Positions 1 to 6,712 of a stretch of 7,389 nucleotides of DNA are shown in pieces (position 1 is the stretch's first letter; each line of letters begins with the position of its first letter). The notes under the pieces are model-generated. The model did no database searches. It was not told the origin of the DNA and saw only the letters and a program-made list of their open reading frames with translations. Made by a program: the position numbers and the translations under genes. This DNA is from Treponema sp. (GTDB lineage Bacteria; Spirochaetota; Spirochaetia; Treponematales; Breznakiellaceae), in NCBI GenBank assembly GCA_031281855.1, contig JAITEW010000034.1:1-7389 (forward strand), written 5' to 3'.

Positions 1-650
1 CCAAAAAGTACAGCGCCGTACTCCTGGCCGGCGAGGGCGCTGTTCCGGAATTCAAGAACGCGAAACTCGGAACCTACACGGCTATAACCGTCAAAGGGGA
101 CCCCTCAGGCGGGAGGCCCTATATCCTGGACGCTGCTTTTGACCTTGACCCGTCGCTGCCTGAACTGCCCAAGGTAGGCATAACCGCCCCTGTGAGCGCT
201 GCTTACAGCAGCATTTCCTGGTTCGGCGCCGGCCCTGACGAGTCCTACCCCGACCGCCTTGCCGGGGCTTTCCTGGGCCGGTATCAGCACAAGGCTGCGG
301 AAATGGAAACCCCTTACGTGATGCCCCAGGAAAGCGGGAACCGCAGCCTGGTCCGGAACTTCACCTTTGAAACCCCCGGGGCCCAGGCAGGGAAGCCCAG
401 GGCGCTTTCGGTCTGGTGCGGCAGGCCCCTTAATATGAGCGTTTCCCGTTATACCCAGGAGAACCTGCTTGAGGCCCTGCATACGCTGGAGCTTATAGAT
501 ACCATGGACAATGGGAAAGGCTTCTTCACCCTGAACATTGATGCCGCCCAGCGCGGCGTAGGCACCGCCACCTGCGGCCCTGACACCAGGAACGAGTACC
601 GCGTGCGGGCCGGCTTCTTTACCTTGAGGGTTTATTTAGGAGGGAAGTAG
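1..650 (+). CDS. lacZ: LacZ-type GH2 beta-galactosidase, C-terminal fragment (5' end outside window)
   Basis: This is the C-terminal part of a glycoside hydrolase family 2 beta-galactosidase, which hydrolyses lactose and other beta-galactosides. The open frame enters from the left edge (first full codon at base 3) and ends at TAG 648-650, giving about 215 residues, so the catalytic TIM barrel is missing from view. The fragment matches the beta-galactosidase small-chain domain (domain 5 of E. coli LacZ). Recognisable stretches are WFGAGPDESYPDR, TPYVMPQESGNR, a VSRYTQENLLEA segment and a final NIDAAQRGVG block followed by a short beta-strand end, all in LacZ order. Where E. coli has Trp999 in GGDDSW, this protein reads GTATCGP, so that substrate-contact tryptophan is replaced, probably by Cys. 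No signal peptide can be judged. The frame continues upstream of any internal GTG or ATG, so an internal start is not supported. Family call is firm; the galactosidase specificity is inferred. Confidence 0.9.
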   Translation, partial: KKYSAVLLAGEGAVPEFKNAKLGTYTAITVKGDPSGGRPYILDAAFDLDPSLPELPKVGITAPVSAAYSSISWFGAGPDESYPDRLAGAFLGRYQHKAAEMETPYVMPQESGNRSLVRNFTFETPGAQAGKPRALSVWCGRPLNMSVSRYTQENLLEALHTLELIDTMDNGKGFFTLNIDAAQRGVGTATCGPDTRNEYRVRAGFFTLRVYLGGK

Positions 651-682
651 TCAACCTAAAGCTCCCTGCGCAAACGGGCACA

Positions 683-708
683 GACAGCGCTTCATTTTCA
701 GCGCTGTC
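683..708. terminator. Hairpin between convergent genes, possible bidirectional terminator
   Basis: A perfect 9-bp inverted repeat, GACAGCGCT at 683-691 and AGCGCTGTC at 700-708, surrounds an 8-base loop. It sits in the 70-base gap between the stop of the beta-galactosidase gene and the stop of the convergent serine acetyltransferase gene, where a shared terminator is expected. Neither side has a clear T-run after the stem, so it is not a canonical intrinsic terminator. It may only protect 3' ends. Confidence 0.45.
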
Positions 709-720
709 CCTTATACCAGC

Positions 721-1629
721 CTACTTCCGCGGCTTAATCACCAGATCCCCGGCCCTGATATAGACTGTGGAGTCCGGGGGCACGGACTCGGTGATCCAGA
801 CGCTGCCCCCCAGGATGCTGCCGCGGCCTATCACGGTTTGGCCGCCCAGGATGGTGGCGTTGGCGTAGATGGTAACGCCGTCTTCGATTGTAGGATGGCG
901 TTTTTTGTCGGCTTCTTCCTTTCTGACCGAAAGGGCCCCAAGGGTAACTCCCTGGTAAAGCTTGACGTCTTTGCCGATAACCGTGGTTTCCCCGATGACT
1001 ACGCCGGTGCCGTGGTCGATAAAGAAGGATTCGCCGATTTGGGCCCCAGGGTGGATGTCGATGCCCGTCCGGCTGTGGACGAATTCGCTCATCATCCTGG
1101 GGATAAGGGGCACCTGGCGGGTCCAGAAGAAGTGGGCCAACCGGTGGACCACGATAGCCTGGAAGCCGGGGTACGAGAGGATCACCTCTGCGGTGCTTTT
1201 AGCCGCAGGGTCGCCGCGGAAGGCCGCTTCCATGTCCAGGGCCAGGGCGGCCAGGATCTTCGGGATTTCCTCGAAAAAGTCCTCTACCACCAGCTCGGCG
1301 GCGGCCCGGCAGCCGCCGTGGCTGCCCCCGTAGTCCCGGGAAATTTCGTCCAATTTCCGGCCCTGGCGTATGGCGAAACCGATGCTCTTTTCCACCTCCC
1401 TGATAAGCTCCCGCGCCAGGTGGTTGGCCTTCTCGCCGGTAATGAGCCTGAGGTTGTGGTGATCCAGCTCCCCTTTTTCCCAAAAGCCCGGAAAAAGAAG
1501 CTCGTCCAGGCTGCTGATTATGTCTTCGATGCTTTCCCTGCTTGGGAGCCCCCCGCCTGAATGGTTAACAAGCCCGTAAGAATCATAGGAGTTAACCAGG
1601 GCTTCTATGCTTTTATCAAGACGCCGCAT
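721..1629 (-). CDS. Serine O-acetyltransferase, EpsC/CysE type
   Basis: The 302-residue product should transfer acetyl from acetyl-CoA to L-serine, giving O-acetylserine, the first step of cysteine synthesis in the cytoplasm. Residues 1-135 are a helical N-terminal region, followed by a GDPAAKSTAEVILSYPGFQA segment (139-158) typical of the EpsC-like branch. Residues about 185-298 form a left-handed beta-helix of hexapeptide repeats. By alignment with E. coli CysE, the catalytic pair Asp143/His158 corresponds to Asp191 (in DIHP) and His206 (in IDHGTG), and His193 corresponds to His245 (in KRHP). All are present, so it should be active. The ATG at 1629-1627 lies 6 bases after the stop of the large activase-fusion gene, with a modest GGGAAG-like ribosome site inside that gene's end, so the two are probably cotranscribed and translationally coupled. 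The short C-terminus may bear on cysteine feedback, which cannot be read from sequence. cysE or epsC are possible names. Confidence 0.93.
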   Translation of the reverse strand: MRRLDKSIEALVNSYDSYGLVNHSGGGLPSRESIEDIISSLDELLFPGFWEKGELDHHNLRLITGEKANHLARELIREVEKSIGFAIRQGRKLDEISRDYGGSHGGCRAAAELVVEDFFEEIPKILAALALDMEAAFRGDPAAKSTAEVILSYPGFQAIVVHRLAHFFWTRQVPLIPRMMSEFVHSRTGIDIHPGAQIGESFFIDHGTGVVIGETTVIGKDVKLYQGVTLGALSVRKEEADKKRHPTIEDGVTIYANATILGGQTVIGRGSILGGSVWITESVPPDSTVYIRAGDLVIKPRK

Positions 1630-1635
1630 ACGAAC

Positions 1636-4600
1636 TTACTTCCCGGCCGCCATGGGCTCGTCCTCGCCGGAATCGCCGAAATGGGCGTTGTGGCTCCCGG
1701 CTTTGTCCACCAGGGTAGAAAGGTCGCTGCCGCCTTTGAAACGCAGGACATTGACCATGAAGATGTTGAGCTTGTTCACGATGTTAGGAGGCAGGAGGTT
1801 CCCGTCAACTTCAACCGAAAGTATCGGATAGTTCCGCTCCCTGGCCCAGGGGGTAAAAAGGCCCTCGATGACCCGGCCTATAAGGCAGGCAAAGGGGCTG
1901 ATGTTCACAATTCCCGAATAGCCGTGCTCCATAGCCGCAGCGGCGCTGCCGGAAGAAACGGCGATCTCCGAGTTGAGTTCCAGGTTTACAAAATGCTCCT
2001 GCGCGTACTTCATGATCTCGTGCATGTCATGAGGCGTCTCGGGGATAAGCCCCGTAGGCTTCAGGATAGAAATGACTTTCGCTTCAATAGAGTGCTTCCA
2101 CCATTCCTCGATACCCAGCGTTTTAAGATCCCGCCAGGGTTTTGAAAAAAGCCGCGTGCCCCTTTTCCGCAGCTTGATGAGTTTTTTGAGCGCGTATTCC
2201 CGCACAAAGTCCAGGTAGTGTATCCACTCGGAAATGCCCGCCACTTTGACCACAATGCCGCGCTCGCTCATCAGGTCCGTCAGTTCCCCAACGGCGAAGT
2301 CGTCGCGGCGCACGTAGATCTCCCCTACAATGAGCACCCTGGGGCAGTCCTCAAGTTTCCGTTTAAGCGGGATCTTCTTTACGTCCTGAGCCACCTGCTC
2401 AAGCTCTTTCCAGATACCTTTGGGGTTGTGTTCCACAGCGTGCATGACTTTGCGCCACGAATGTTCAAAATCCTGTACCGCCTGTTCAGGGTCTGCGGCT
2501 GTCGCCTTGAGGGCGGTCTGGATGTCCTTGAGGTAGTCCGAAAGCACGAAGCCCTTCCACATCTCTTTGGCGAAATTGGGCCCCAGTTCCCCGTAGGAAT
2601 TGTCCGCGGAAAGGATGAAGATAACCACGTTTTCAAGCCGCAGGTCCTTAAAGAGGTTTTCGTAGAACACGTAATACTGGCCTGTCCTGCAGGGCCCTGA
2701 AGTGATAGGCACAAAGAGAAGGTAGAGCTCGTCTTTGCGGTACTTTTTGCTGAAGAAGAACTGCAGGGCGCTGCCCAAAACCAGATGGCTGGGCACACAT
2801 TCCTTGCCCGACGCGTGGGCTCTGGCTATCTGGATAGTTTTGCTTGTCGCCACAGGCAGGGCTTCGGCGTTGATGCCCAGGCCCCGCACCGCCGCGCCGA
2901 TGTACTCCGTTGAGATAGCGCCCATGTTGGAGAGAAGCACCTTTACCCGCTTGTTGCCCACAATGGGGACTTTCTCGCCGGTTTTTTCGTTGTCGATACG
3001 GAGGTCGAAATTCCCGCTTTGCTGCTTTTCAGCCACGAACTTCCAGCCGTTGCTGTAACGCTCGGCCTCGATAGCGTCCTTCCTGGTCCGGTAGCCGTCG
3101 ATGATGTCCAGGAACGCTTCCACACGGGTGTCCACCCCGGCGTCAGCGGAATGGGAATCCAGCTCCAGTATCAGGAAGGGCTTTTGCCCCATAATCCACT
3201 TGATGTAATGGAGGATGAAGGAATCAGGGGCGCAGGAGAAGTTGGTGATGTAGGTCAGGTAGATGTTATCCTCTTTTTTCAGGAGCCCCGCGGACTTTAC
3301 ATCCTGCTGGCCGTAGTACCAGTACATATTAGGGAAGATAACTTCGTCTTCAAAGGGAAGGATATCAAAAGGCACGATAGAATAGCCCCGGGTGCTGAAC
3401 TTCCTGGGTATGCCCATGTTGGCTTCCGGGGTAAAGGCGTTGTAAGGCCGTCCCAAAAGGGCTATAACCGGCCTGCCGGCCTTGCGGGCCTCTGCCAGAG
3501 CCTCTTCCCCGAGCTTCCTGGCCGCGGCGAAGTAGGCGTTCTGTTTTTCCAGGGCTTTTTCAAAAGCCGCTTTGGTTTCTTCCCCGCTGATGCCGAGCTT
3601 TTCGCTCATGACCGTAAAGAGTTCCAGGGCCTTGGCTTCGCCGAATTTGAAACTCACCACCAGGGGGAGCCACTTCTTCTTGTCCACGTCCGGGAATGCC
3701 TTGTCGATATAGTACGGGAGGCTCTGGGTGATAGGGCAGAAATTGGCGTGCACCTTCTCCTCGTAACTGGGCATGTCCCTGAAGTGGGGCAGCAGCACGT
3801 AATCGGCGCCTTTGTCCAGGCAGTCCTGCACCGCGCCGTGGGCGATTTCAGCAGGGAAACAGTAGGTGGATTCCGCCCGGGCCACACCGGCGTGGGCTAC
3901 TTCGGTGGAGAGGAAGGTCCTGATCCCCAGGTTGTAGAAGAACCAACTGTACAGCGGATACAGGGTGTGGGTAGAAAAGCAGCGGGGAATACCGACAACG
4001 TAATTACGCTGCCGGGAATTCGGGGGCGTTGCGGGGCCCTCCCCTCCTTCTACCGGCGCCGCGAATTCCTCAAACAGCAGTTTCTGCCGCTTTTCAACGT
4101 AATCGAAGACCGGCACGTCTTTGACGGCTTTGCGCATGTTGGTGTACTTGTTGCAGCGCCCGCCGAACATGTACTTGCGACCGCCGCCGGCTGCGGACCC
4201 GCCGACCGAGAGCACCTGAATGGGGCAGTGGTTTTCGCAGGACTGGCAGGTGAAGACCCGCTCGTAGCCGATTTCGCGGTTAATGAGATCGTCGATGACT
4301 ACAGTGCGTTCAGCCAGGAGGCCGTCAGCGTGTTTGCGTTTTGCGAGCAGCGCGACGCCGAAACAGCCCGTGAGTTCCGGCAAAGGGGGCACGAGGATTT
4401 CCTTGTCCAGGAGCATGGCGAATGCCAGGGGGACTGCCGGGTTTTTGGCCACCCCGCCTTGCAGGAAGATCTTGCCGCCGATGGTACGGTTCCCGACTAC
4501 CCTGTTGAGGTAGTTGGCTACAATAGAACAGGCGATGCCGGCGGTGATGTTTTCCCTCGTGGCGCCCTGCTGAACCGCTTTGCGGATGTCGCTGTTGATA

Positions 4601-6027
4601 AAGGCCGAGCAGTGCTCCCCGAATTTGAGAGGCGCTGCGGCTTTGAGGGCGATAGGGCCTATGTCCACGGCGCTGTGAATCGAGAGGTCCCCTGCGGCGG
4701 ATTCTTCAAGGAATGAACCGGTTCCGGCTGAGCAGGCTTCGTTCATGGCGTAGTCGATAGGCACGCCGTTTTTGAGCAGCACGTATTTGGCGTCCTGGCC
4801 GCCGATTTCGAAGATTGTTTCCACTCCGGGATCGAAGTAGGTGGTCCCTACCGAGTGGGCGATGATCTCGTTGTAAACCCCTGGGGTTTCCAGAAAGACC
4901 CCGAGGATTTCCCTACTGGAGCCGGTGGTGGACACCAGGCGTATGTCGATCTCTTTTTCCCCTGTGTCGGCTACGATTTTTTCCTGGATGATTTTAAGGC
5001 ATTCTTTAAGGGCCTTTACGGGATCGCCGTGGGTGCGGCCGTAATGGCTCGCTACGATCTCATCGGTTTCAATGTCCACGAGGCAGGCTTTGGTGGTGGT
5101 GGAACCGCCGTCAACGCCCAGGATGTAGCTGCGGCCTGCCTGCACTTTGCCGCCGGCTTTGTCGAAGGTCCGCACTTTGGAAGCCCAGTCCTTGAGGGCC
5201 GTAAGGCTGCCGAAGCGTATCGCGTTGGGTTTGAGGAGTTTGTCCGCACCAGGAAGGGGGCTTCCGGATTTGGGGGCCAGCACCGCGGCGCCCAGGGCCT
5301 CGAAGACCGGGGCGGTTTCGGGGATGATAAACTCGATCTGCGGGGCCTTTTCCCGGATAAAGCGGATGATGTGGCGGTTCAGGGTGATGCCCCCTGCGAG
5401 CACGACCCTGCCGGACGTAACTTTGGCGCGTTTCAAAAAGTCGATAACCTTGACGGCCATTACGTCTGAAAGGGAAAGAACGATGTCGTCCTTGGTGGCT
5501 TCCCGCTTGTTAAGCCGATGGGTGCAGTCGCTTTTCATGAACACCGAGCACCTGGTGGAAAGGGGGTAGACCTTGGCGGTGTCAGGCACCTTGTCGATGT
5601 CCTCCAGGGTCATGTCCATACGGGCAAGCTGCTGCTTGAGGAACTCCCCGGTTCCTGAGGCGCACTTGTTGCCCGAAAAGTTGTTGATTATCTTGCCGTT
5701 TTTGTCCAGCGAATAGACCACCAGGTCCTCGCCGCCCATGCTGACCACGGCGTCCGCGGCAAGGCCCAGGGCCCCAAGGGCGGCTTCCACGCAGAGGGGC
5801 TCCAGGGTGCCTGCGGCGTCGAACATGAACCGGCCCTCGTTGCCGGTAACCAGCGCGGGAATCCCCTGCGGGATATTGCCGTCGTTCAAAAGCTTCCTCG
5901 TAGCAGCGCCAAAGTCCCCTTCATGAGGGACAGCGGCGCTCCAAACGACGCTGCCCCCGGATTCATTAGAATCGAACAAAACCATTTTCAGGCTCGTAGA
6001 GCCGATATTTATTCCTAAAGACCGCAT
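1636..6027 (-). CDS. Giant acyl-CoA dehydratase/reductase-type fusion: two activase domains plus two HgdB-like modules
   Basis: The 1463-residue protein belongs to the BadF/BcrA/HgdC activase and HgdB/BcrB families, which use ATP hydrolysis to inject low-potential electrons for difficult reductions. Activase domain 1 (about 4-250) has GINIGSTSLK, NKCASGTG (Cys122), Cys160 and VVLAGGITLN. Activase domain 2 (about 302-560) has GVDGGSTTTK, EIGGQDAKY, EACSAGTG (Cys432), Cys473 and FLQGGVAKN. A linker has Cys594-x2-Cys597-x3-Cys601 and Cys625. Residues 676-890 match DUF2229 and run on to about 980; about 1028-1430 is a second HgdB-like module. No signal peptide or membrane segment is visible, so it is cytoplasmic. 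AAGAGG lies 4 bases upstream of the ATG (bases 6032-6037 on the plus strand), and a good promoter lies further upstream. The serine acetyltransferase gene follows in an operon. Substrate is unknown: a 2-hydroxyacyl-CoA, an aromatic acyl-CoA, or a small molecule as in double-cubane-cluster proteins. Domain calls are firm; reaction is not. Confidence 0.9.
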   Translation of the reverse strand: MRSLGINIGSTSLKMVLFDSNESGGSVVWSAAVPHEGDFGAATRKLLNDGNIPQGIPALVTGNEGRFMFDAAGTLEPLCVEAALGALGLAADAVVSMGGEDLVVYSLDKNGKIINNFSGNKCASGTGEFLKQQLARMDMTLEDIDKVPDTAKVYPLSTRCSVFMKSDCTHRLNKREATKDDIVLSLSDVMAVKVIDFLKRAKVTSGRVVLAGGITLNRHIIRFIREKAPQIEFIIPETAPVFEALGAAVLAPKSGSPLPGADKLLKPNAIRFGSLTALKDWASKVRTFDKAGGKVQAGRSYILGVDGGSTTTKACLVDIETDEIVASHYGRTHGDPVKALKECLKIIQEKIVADTGEKEIDIRLVSTTGSSREILGVFLETPGVYNEIIAHSVGTTYFDPGVETIFEIGGQDAKYVLLKNGVPIDYAMNEACSAGTGSFLEESAAGDLSIHSAVDIGPIALKAAAPLKFGEHCSAFINSDIRKAVQQGATRENITAGIACSIVANYLNRVVGNRTIGGKIFLQGGVAKNPAVPLAFAMLLDKEILVPPLPELTGCFGVALLAKRKHADGLLAERTVVIDDLINREIGYERVFTCQSCENHCPIQVLSVGGSAAGGGRKYMFGGRCNKYTNMRKAVKDVPVFDYVEKRQKLLFEEFAAPVEGGEGPATPPNSRQRNYVVGIPRCFSTHTLYPLYSWFFYNLGIRTFLSTEVAHAGVARAESTYCFPAEIAHGAVQDCLDKGADYVLLPHFRDMPSYEEKVHANFCPITQSLPYYIDKAFPDVDKKKWLPLVVSFKFGEAKALELFTVMSEKLGISGEETKAAFEKALEKQNAYFAAARKLGEEALAEARKAGRPVIALLGRPYNAFTPEANMGIPRKFSTRGYSIVPFDILPFEDEVIFPNMYWYYGQQDVKSAGLLKKEDNIYLTYITNFSCAPDSFILHYIKWIMGQKPFLILELDSHSADAGVDTRVEAFLDIIDGYRTRKDAIEAERYSNGWKFVAEKQQSGNFDLRIDNEKTGEKVPIVGNKRVKVLLSNMGAISTEYIGAAVRGLGINAEALPVATSKTIQIARAHASGKECVPSHLVLGSALQFFFSKKYRKDELYLLFVPITSGPCRTGQYYVFYENLFKDLRLENVVIFILSADNSYGELGPNFAKEMWKGFVLSDYLKDIQTALKATAADPEQAVQDFEHSWRKVMHAVEHNPKGIWKELEQVAQDVKKIPLKRKLEDCPRVLIVGEIYVRRDDFAVGELTDLMSERGIVVKVAGISEWIHYLDFVREYALKKLIKLRKRGTRLFSKPWRDLKTLGIEEWWKHSIEAKVISILKPTGLIPETPHDMHEIMKYAQEHFVNLELNSEIAVSSGSAAAAMEHGYSGIVNISPFACLIGRVIEGLFTPWARERNYPILSVEVDGNLLPPNIVNKLNIFMVNVLRFKGGSDLSTLVDKAGSHNAHFGDSGEDEPMAAGK

Positions 6028-6064
6028 AGTACCTCTTATCTGACATTCCTGCCTAATTTGTTCA

Positions 6065-6093
6065 ATAATAACGGTTCAGGATACCCGTGGCAA
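6065..6093 (-). promoter_or_regulatory. Probable sigma-70 promoter of the activase-fusion/serine acetyltransferase operon
   Basis: Read on the minus strand, TTGCCA (6093-6088) is followed after exactly 17 bases by TATTAT (6070-6065). The -10 ends about 37 bases before the ATG at 6027, leaving room for a short leader with the AAGAGG ribosome site. Each hexamer is close to consensus. No competing promoter of equal quality was seen on this strand in the 257-base gap. Confidence 0.6.
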
Positions 6094-6130
6094 GCACTAA
6101 GGCGCGTCCCGCTTTCCTGTCAGAACCGTT
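6070..6130. repeat. Widely spaced 8-bp inverted repeat in divergent intergenic region
   Basis: AACGGTTC at 6070-6077 and its exact reverse complement GAACCGTT at 6123-6130 are separated by 45 bases. The left arm lies immediately upstream of the minus-strand -10 hexamer, inside the spacer; the right arm lies upstream of the -35. This layout could serve a regulator binding two sites with looping, or it could be a chance match. Confidence 0.35.
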
Positions 6131-6213
6131 TCCTTTCCCTTCAATTTTCCCTTTACAACCGGGCCGCCGGATCTTGAAAAAATCCGTGGATTCAATTTTT
6201 TTTCACTTTTCTC

Positions 6214-6242
6214 TTGACATTTCTCTCCTTGCATACTATAAT
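6214..6242 (+). promoter_or_regulatory. Consensus sigma-70 promoter of perR
   Basis: TTGACA (6214-6219), a 17-base spacer and TATAAT (6237-6242) form a perfect consensus promoter. T-rich sequence just upstream (6191-6213) could act as an UP element. It drives the Fur-family gene starting at 6285, and its -10 region is overlapped by an AT-rich palindrome. Confidence 0.85.
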
Positions 6243-6262
6243 AATAATAGTTATTATTATTA
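6239..6262. promoter_or_regulatory. Probable Fur/PerR-family operator (autoregulatory)
   Basis: TAATAATAATA (6239-6249) and TATTATTATTA (6252-6262) are perfect 11-bp inverted arms around a GT centre. The site overlaps the -10 hexamer and the likely transcription start of perR. It resembles Fur-type arrays of NATAAT hexamers. Overlapping windows at 6236-6250 and 6251-6265 each match 11 of 14 fixed positions of the B. subtilis PerR box TTATAATNATTATAA. Binding here would block RNA polymerase, suggesting autorepression. Low-complexity AAT/ATT repeats make chance symmetry a caveat. Confidence 0.6.
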
Positions 6263-6284
6263 ATATCAAGAGGTAAATGATAAA

Positions 6285-6704
6285 ATGCCTGGTATGACCG
6301 GGATGAGAAAGCGCAGCAAAAAACGGGACGCTATTCTGGAATTAATCCGTTCCGTAACTACCCATCCCGGGGCACAGTGGATCTACGATCAGCTCAAGCC
6401 TTCTATCCCGGACCTGTCCCTGGGTACGGTATACAGGAACATCAGCGTTTTCAGGGAAGAGGGACTGGTGGAATCCGTAGGGGTAGTGGACAGGGAAGAA
6501 CGCTTCGACGGCGACACTTCCCCGCACGGCCACGCGGTCTGTACCAGGTGCGGCAAGGTAGCCGACCTTTCAGCCGAGGTCCAGGCGGTTCTGGCCGGAA
6601 ATTTTCCGGTGGAAATTCCAGGTTTTACTATTGATAAGCGGAACACCGTGTTTTATGGTTTATGCAGCAGGTGTAAAGAAGAAGCTGCCCGGAATGGGCG
6701 GTAA
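6285..6704 (+). CDS. perR: PerR-type peroxide-sensing Fur-family repressor
   Basis: The 139-residue protein is a metal-dependent repressor of the Fur family. A winged-helix DNA-binding domain (about 8-75) includes the recognition region LSLGTVYRNISVFREEGLV, followed by a dimerisation and metal-binding domain. The structural zinc site is Cys86/Cys89 and Cys127/Cys130. Aligning with B. subtilis PerR, the regulatory metal ligands His37, Asp85, His91, His93 and Asp104 correspond to His27, Asp75 (RFD), His81, His83 and Asp94. The aspartates at both key positions favour PerR over Fur, so iron-dependent histidine oxidation by peroxide is the likely sensing mode. AAGAGG at 6268-6273 is 11 bases before the chosen ATG. 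In-frame ATGs at codons 4 and 7 are alternatives, and the conserved part begins at about codon 7. An out-of-frame ATG at 6277 opens a six-codon frame. The gene is divergent from the activase fusion and upstream of rubrerythrin. Confidence 0.92.
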   Translation: MPGMTGMRKRSKKRDAILELIRSVTTHPGAQWIYDQLKPSIPDLSLGTVYRNISVFREEGLVESVGVVDREERFDGDTSPHGHAVCTRCGKVADLSAEVQAVLAGNFPVEIPGFTIDKRNTVFYGLCSRCKEEAARNGR

Positions 6705-6712
6705 TTTTGGTA

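Noticed and set aside
838..1560. A 240-codon plus-strand open frame opposite the serine acetyltransferase gene
   Set aside because: The minus-strand reading has the full hexapeptide-repeat acetyltransferase with catalytic residues; the plus frame has no recognisable motif or ribosome site.
3019..4716. A 565-codon open frame on the plus strand, antisense to the activase-fusion gene
   Set aside because: It lies wholly inside a gene with clear domains and motifs. Its translation shows no recognisable family, and long antisense frames are expected in GC-rich coding sequence.
6167..6205. Possible intrinsic terminator in the divergent region (ATCC-GT-GGAT followed by a T-run)
   Set aside because: The loop would be only two bases, the stem needs a four-base bulge, and no plus-strand gene ends upstream. 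The T-rich stretch fits better as an UP-type element of the perR promoter.
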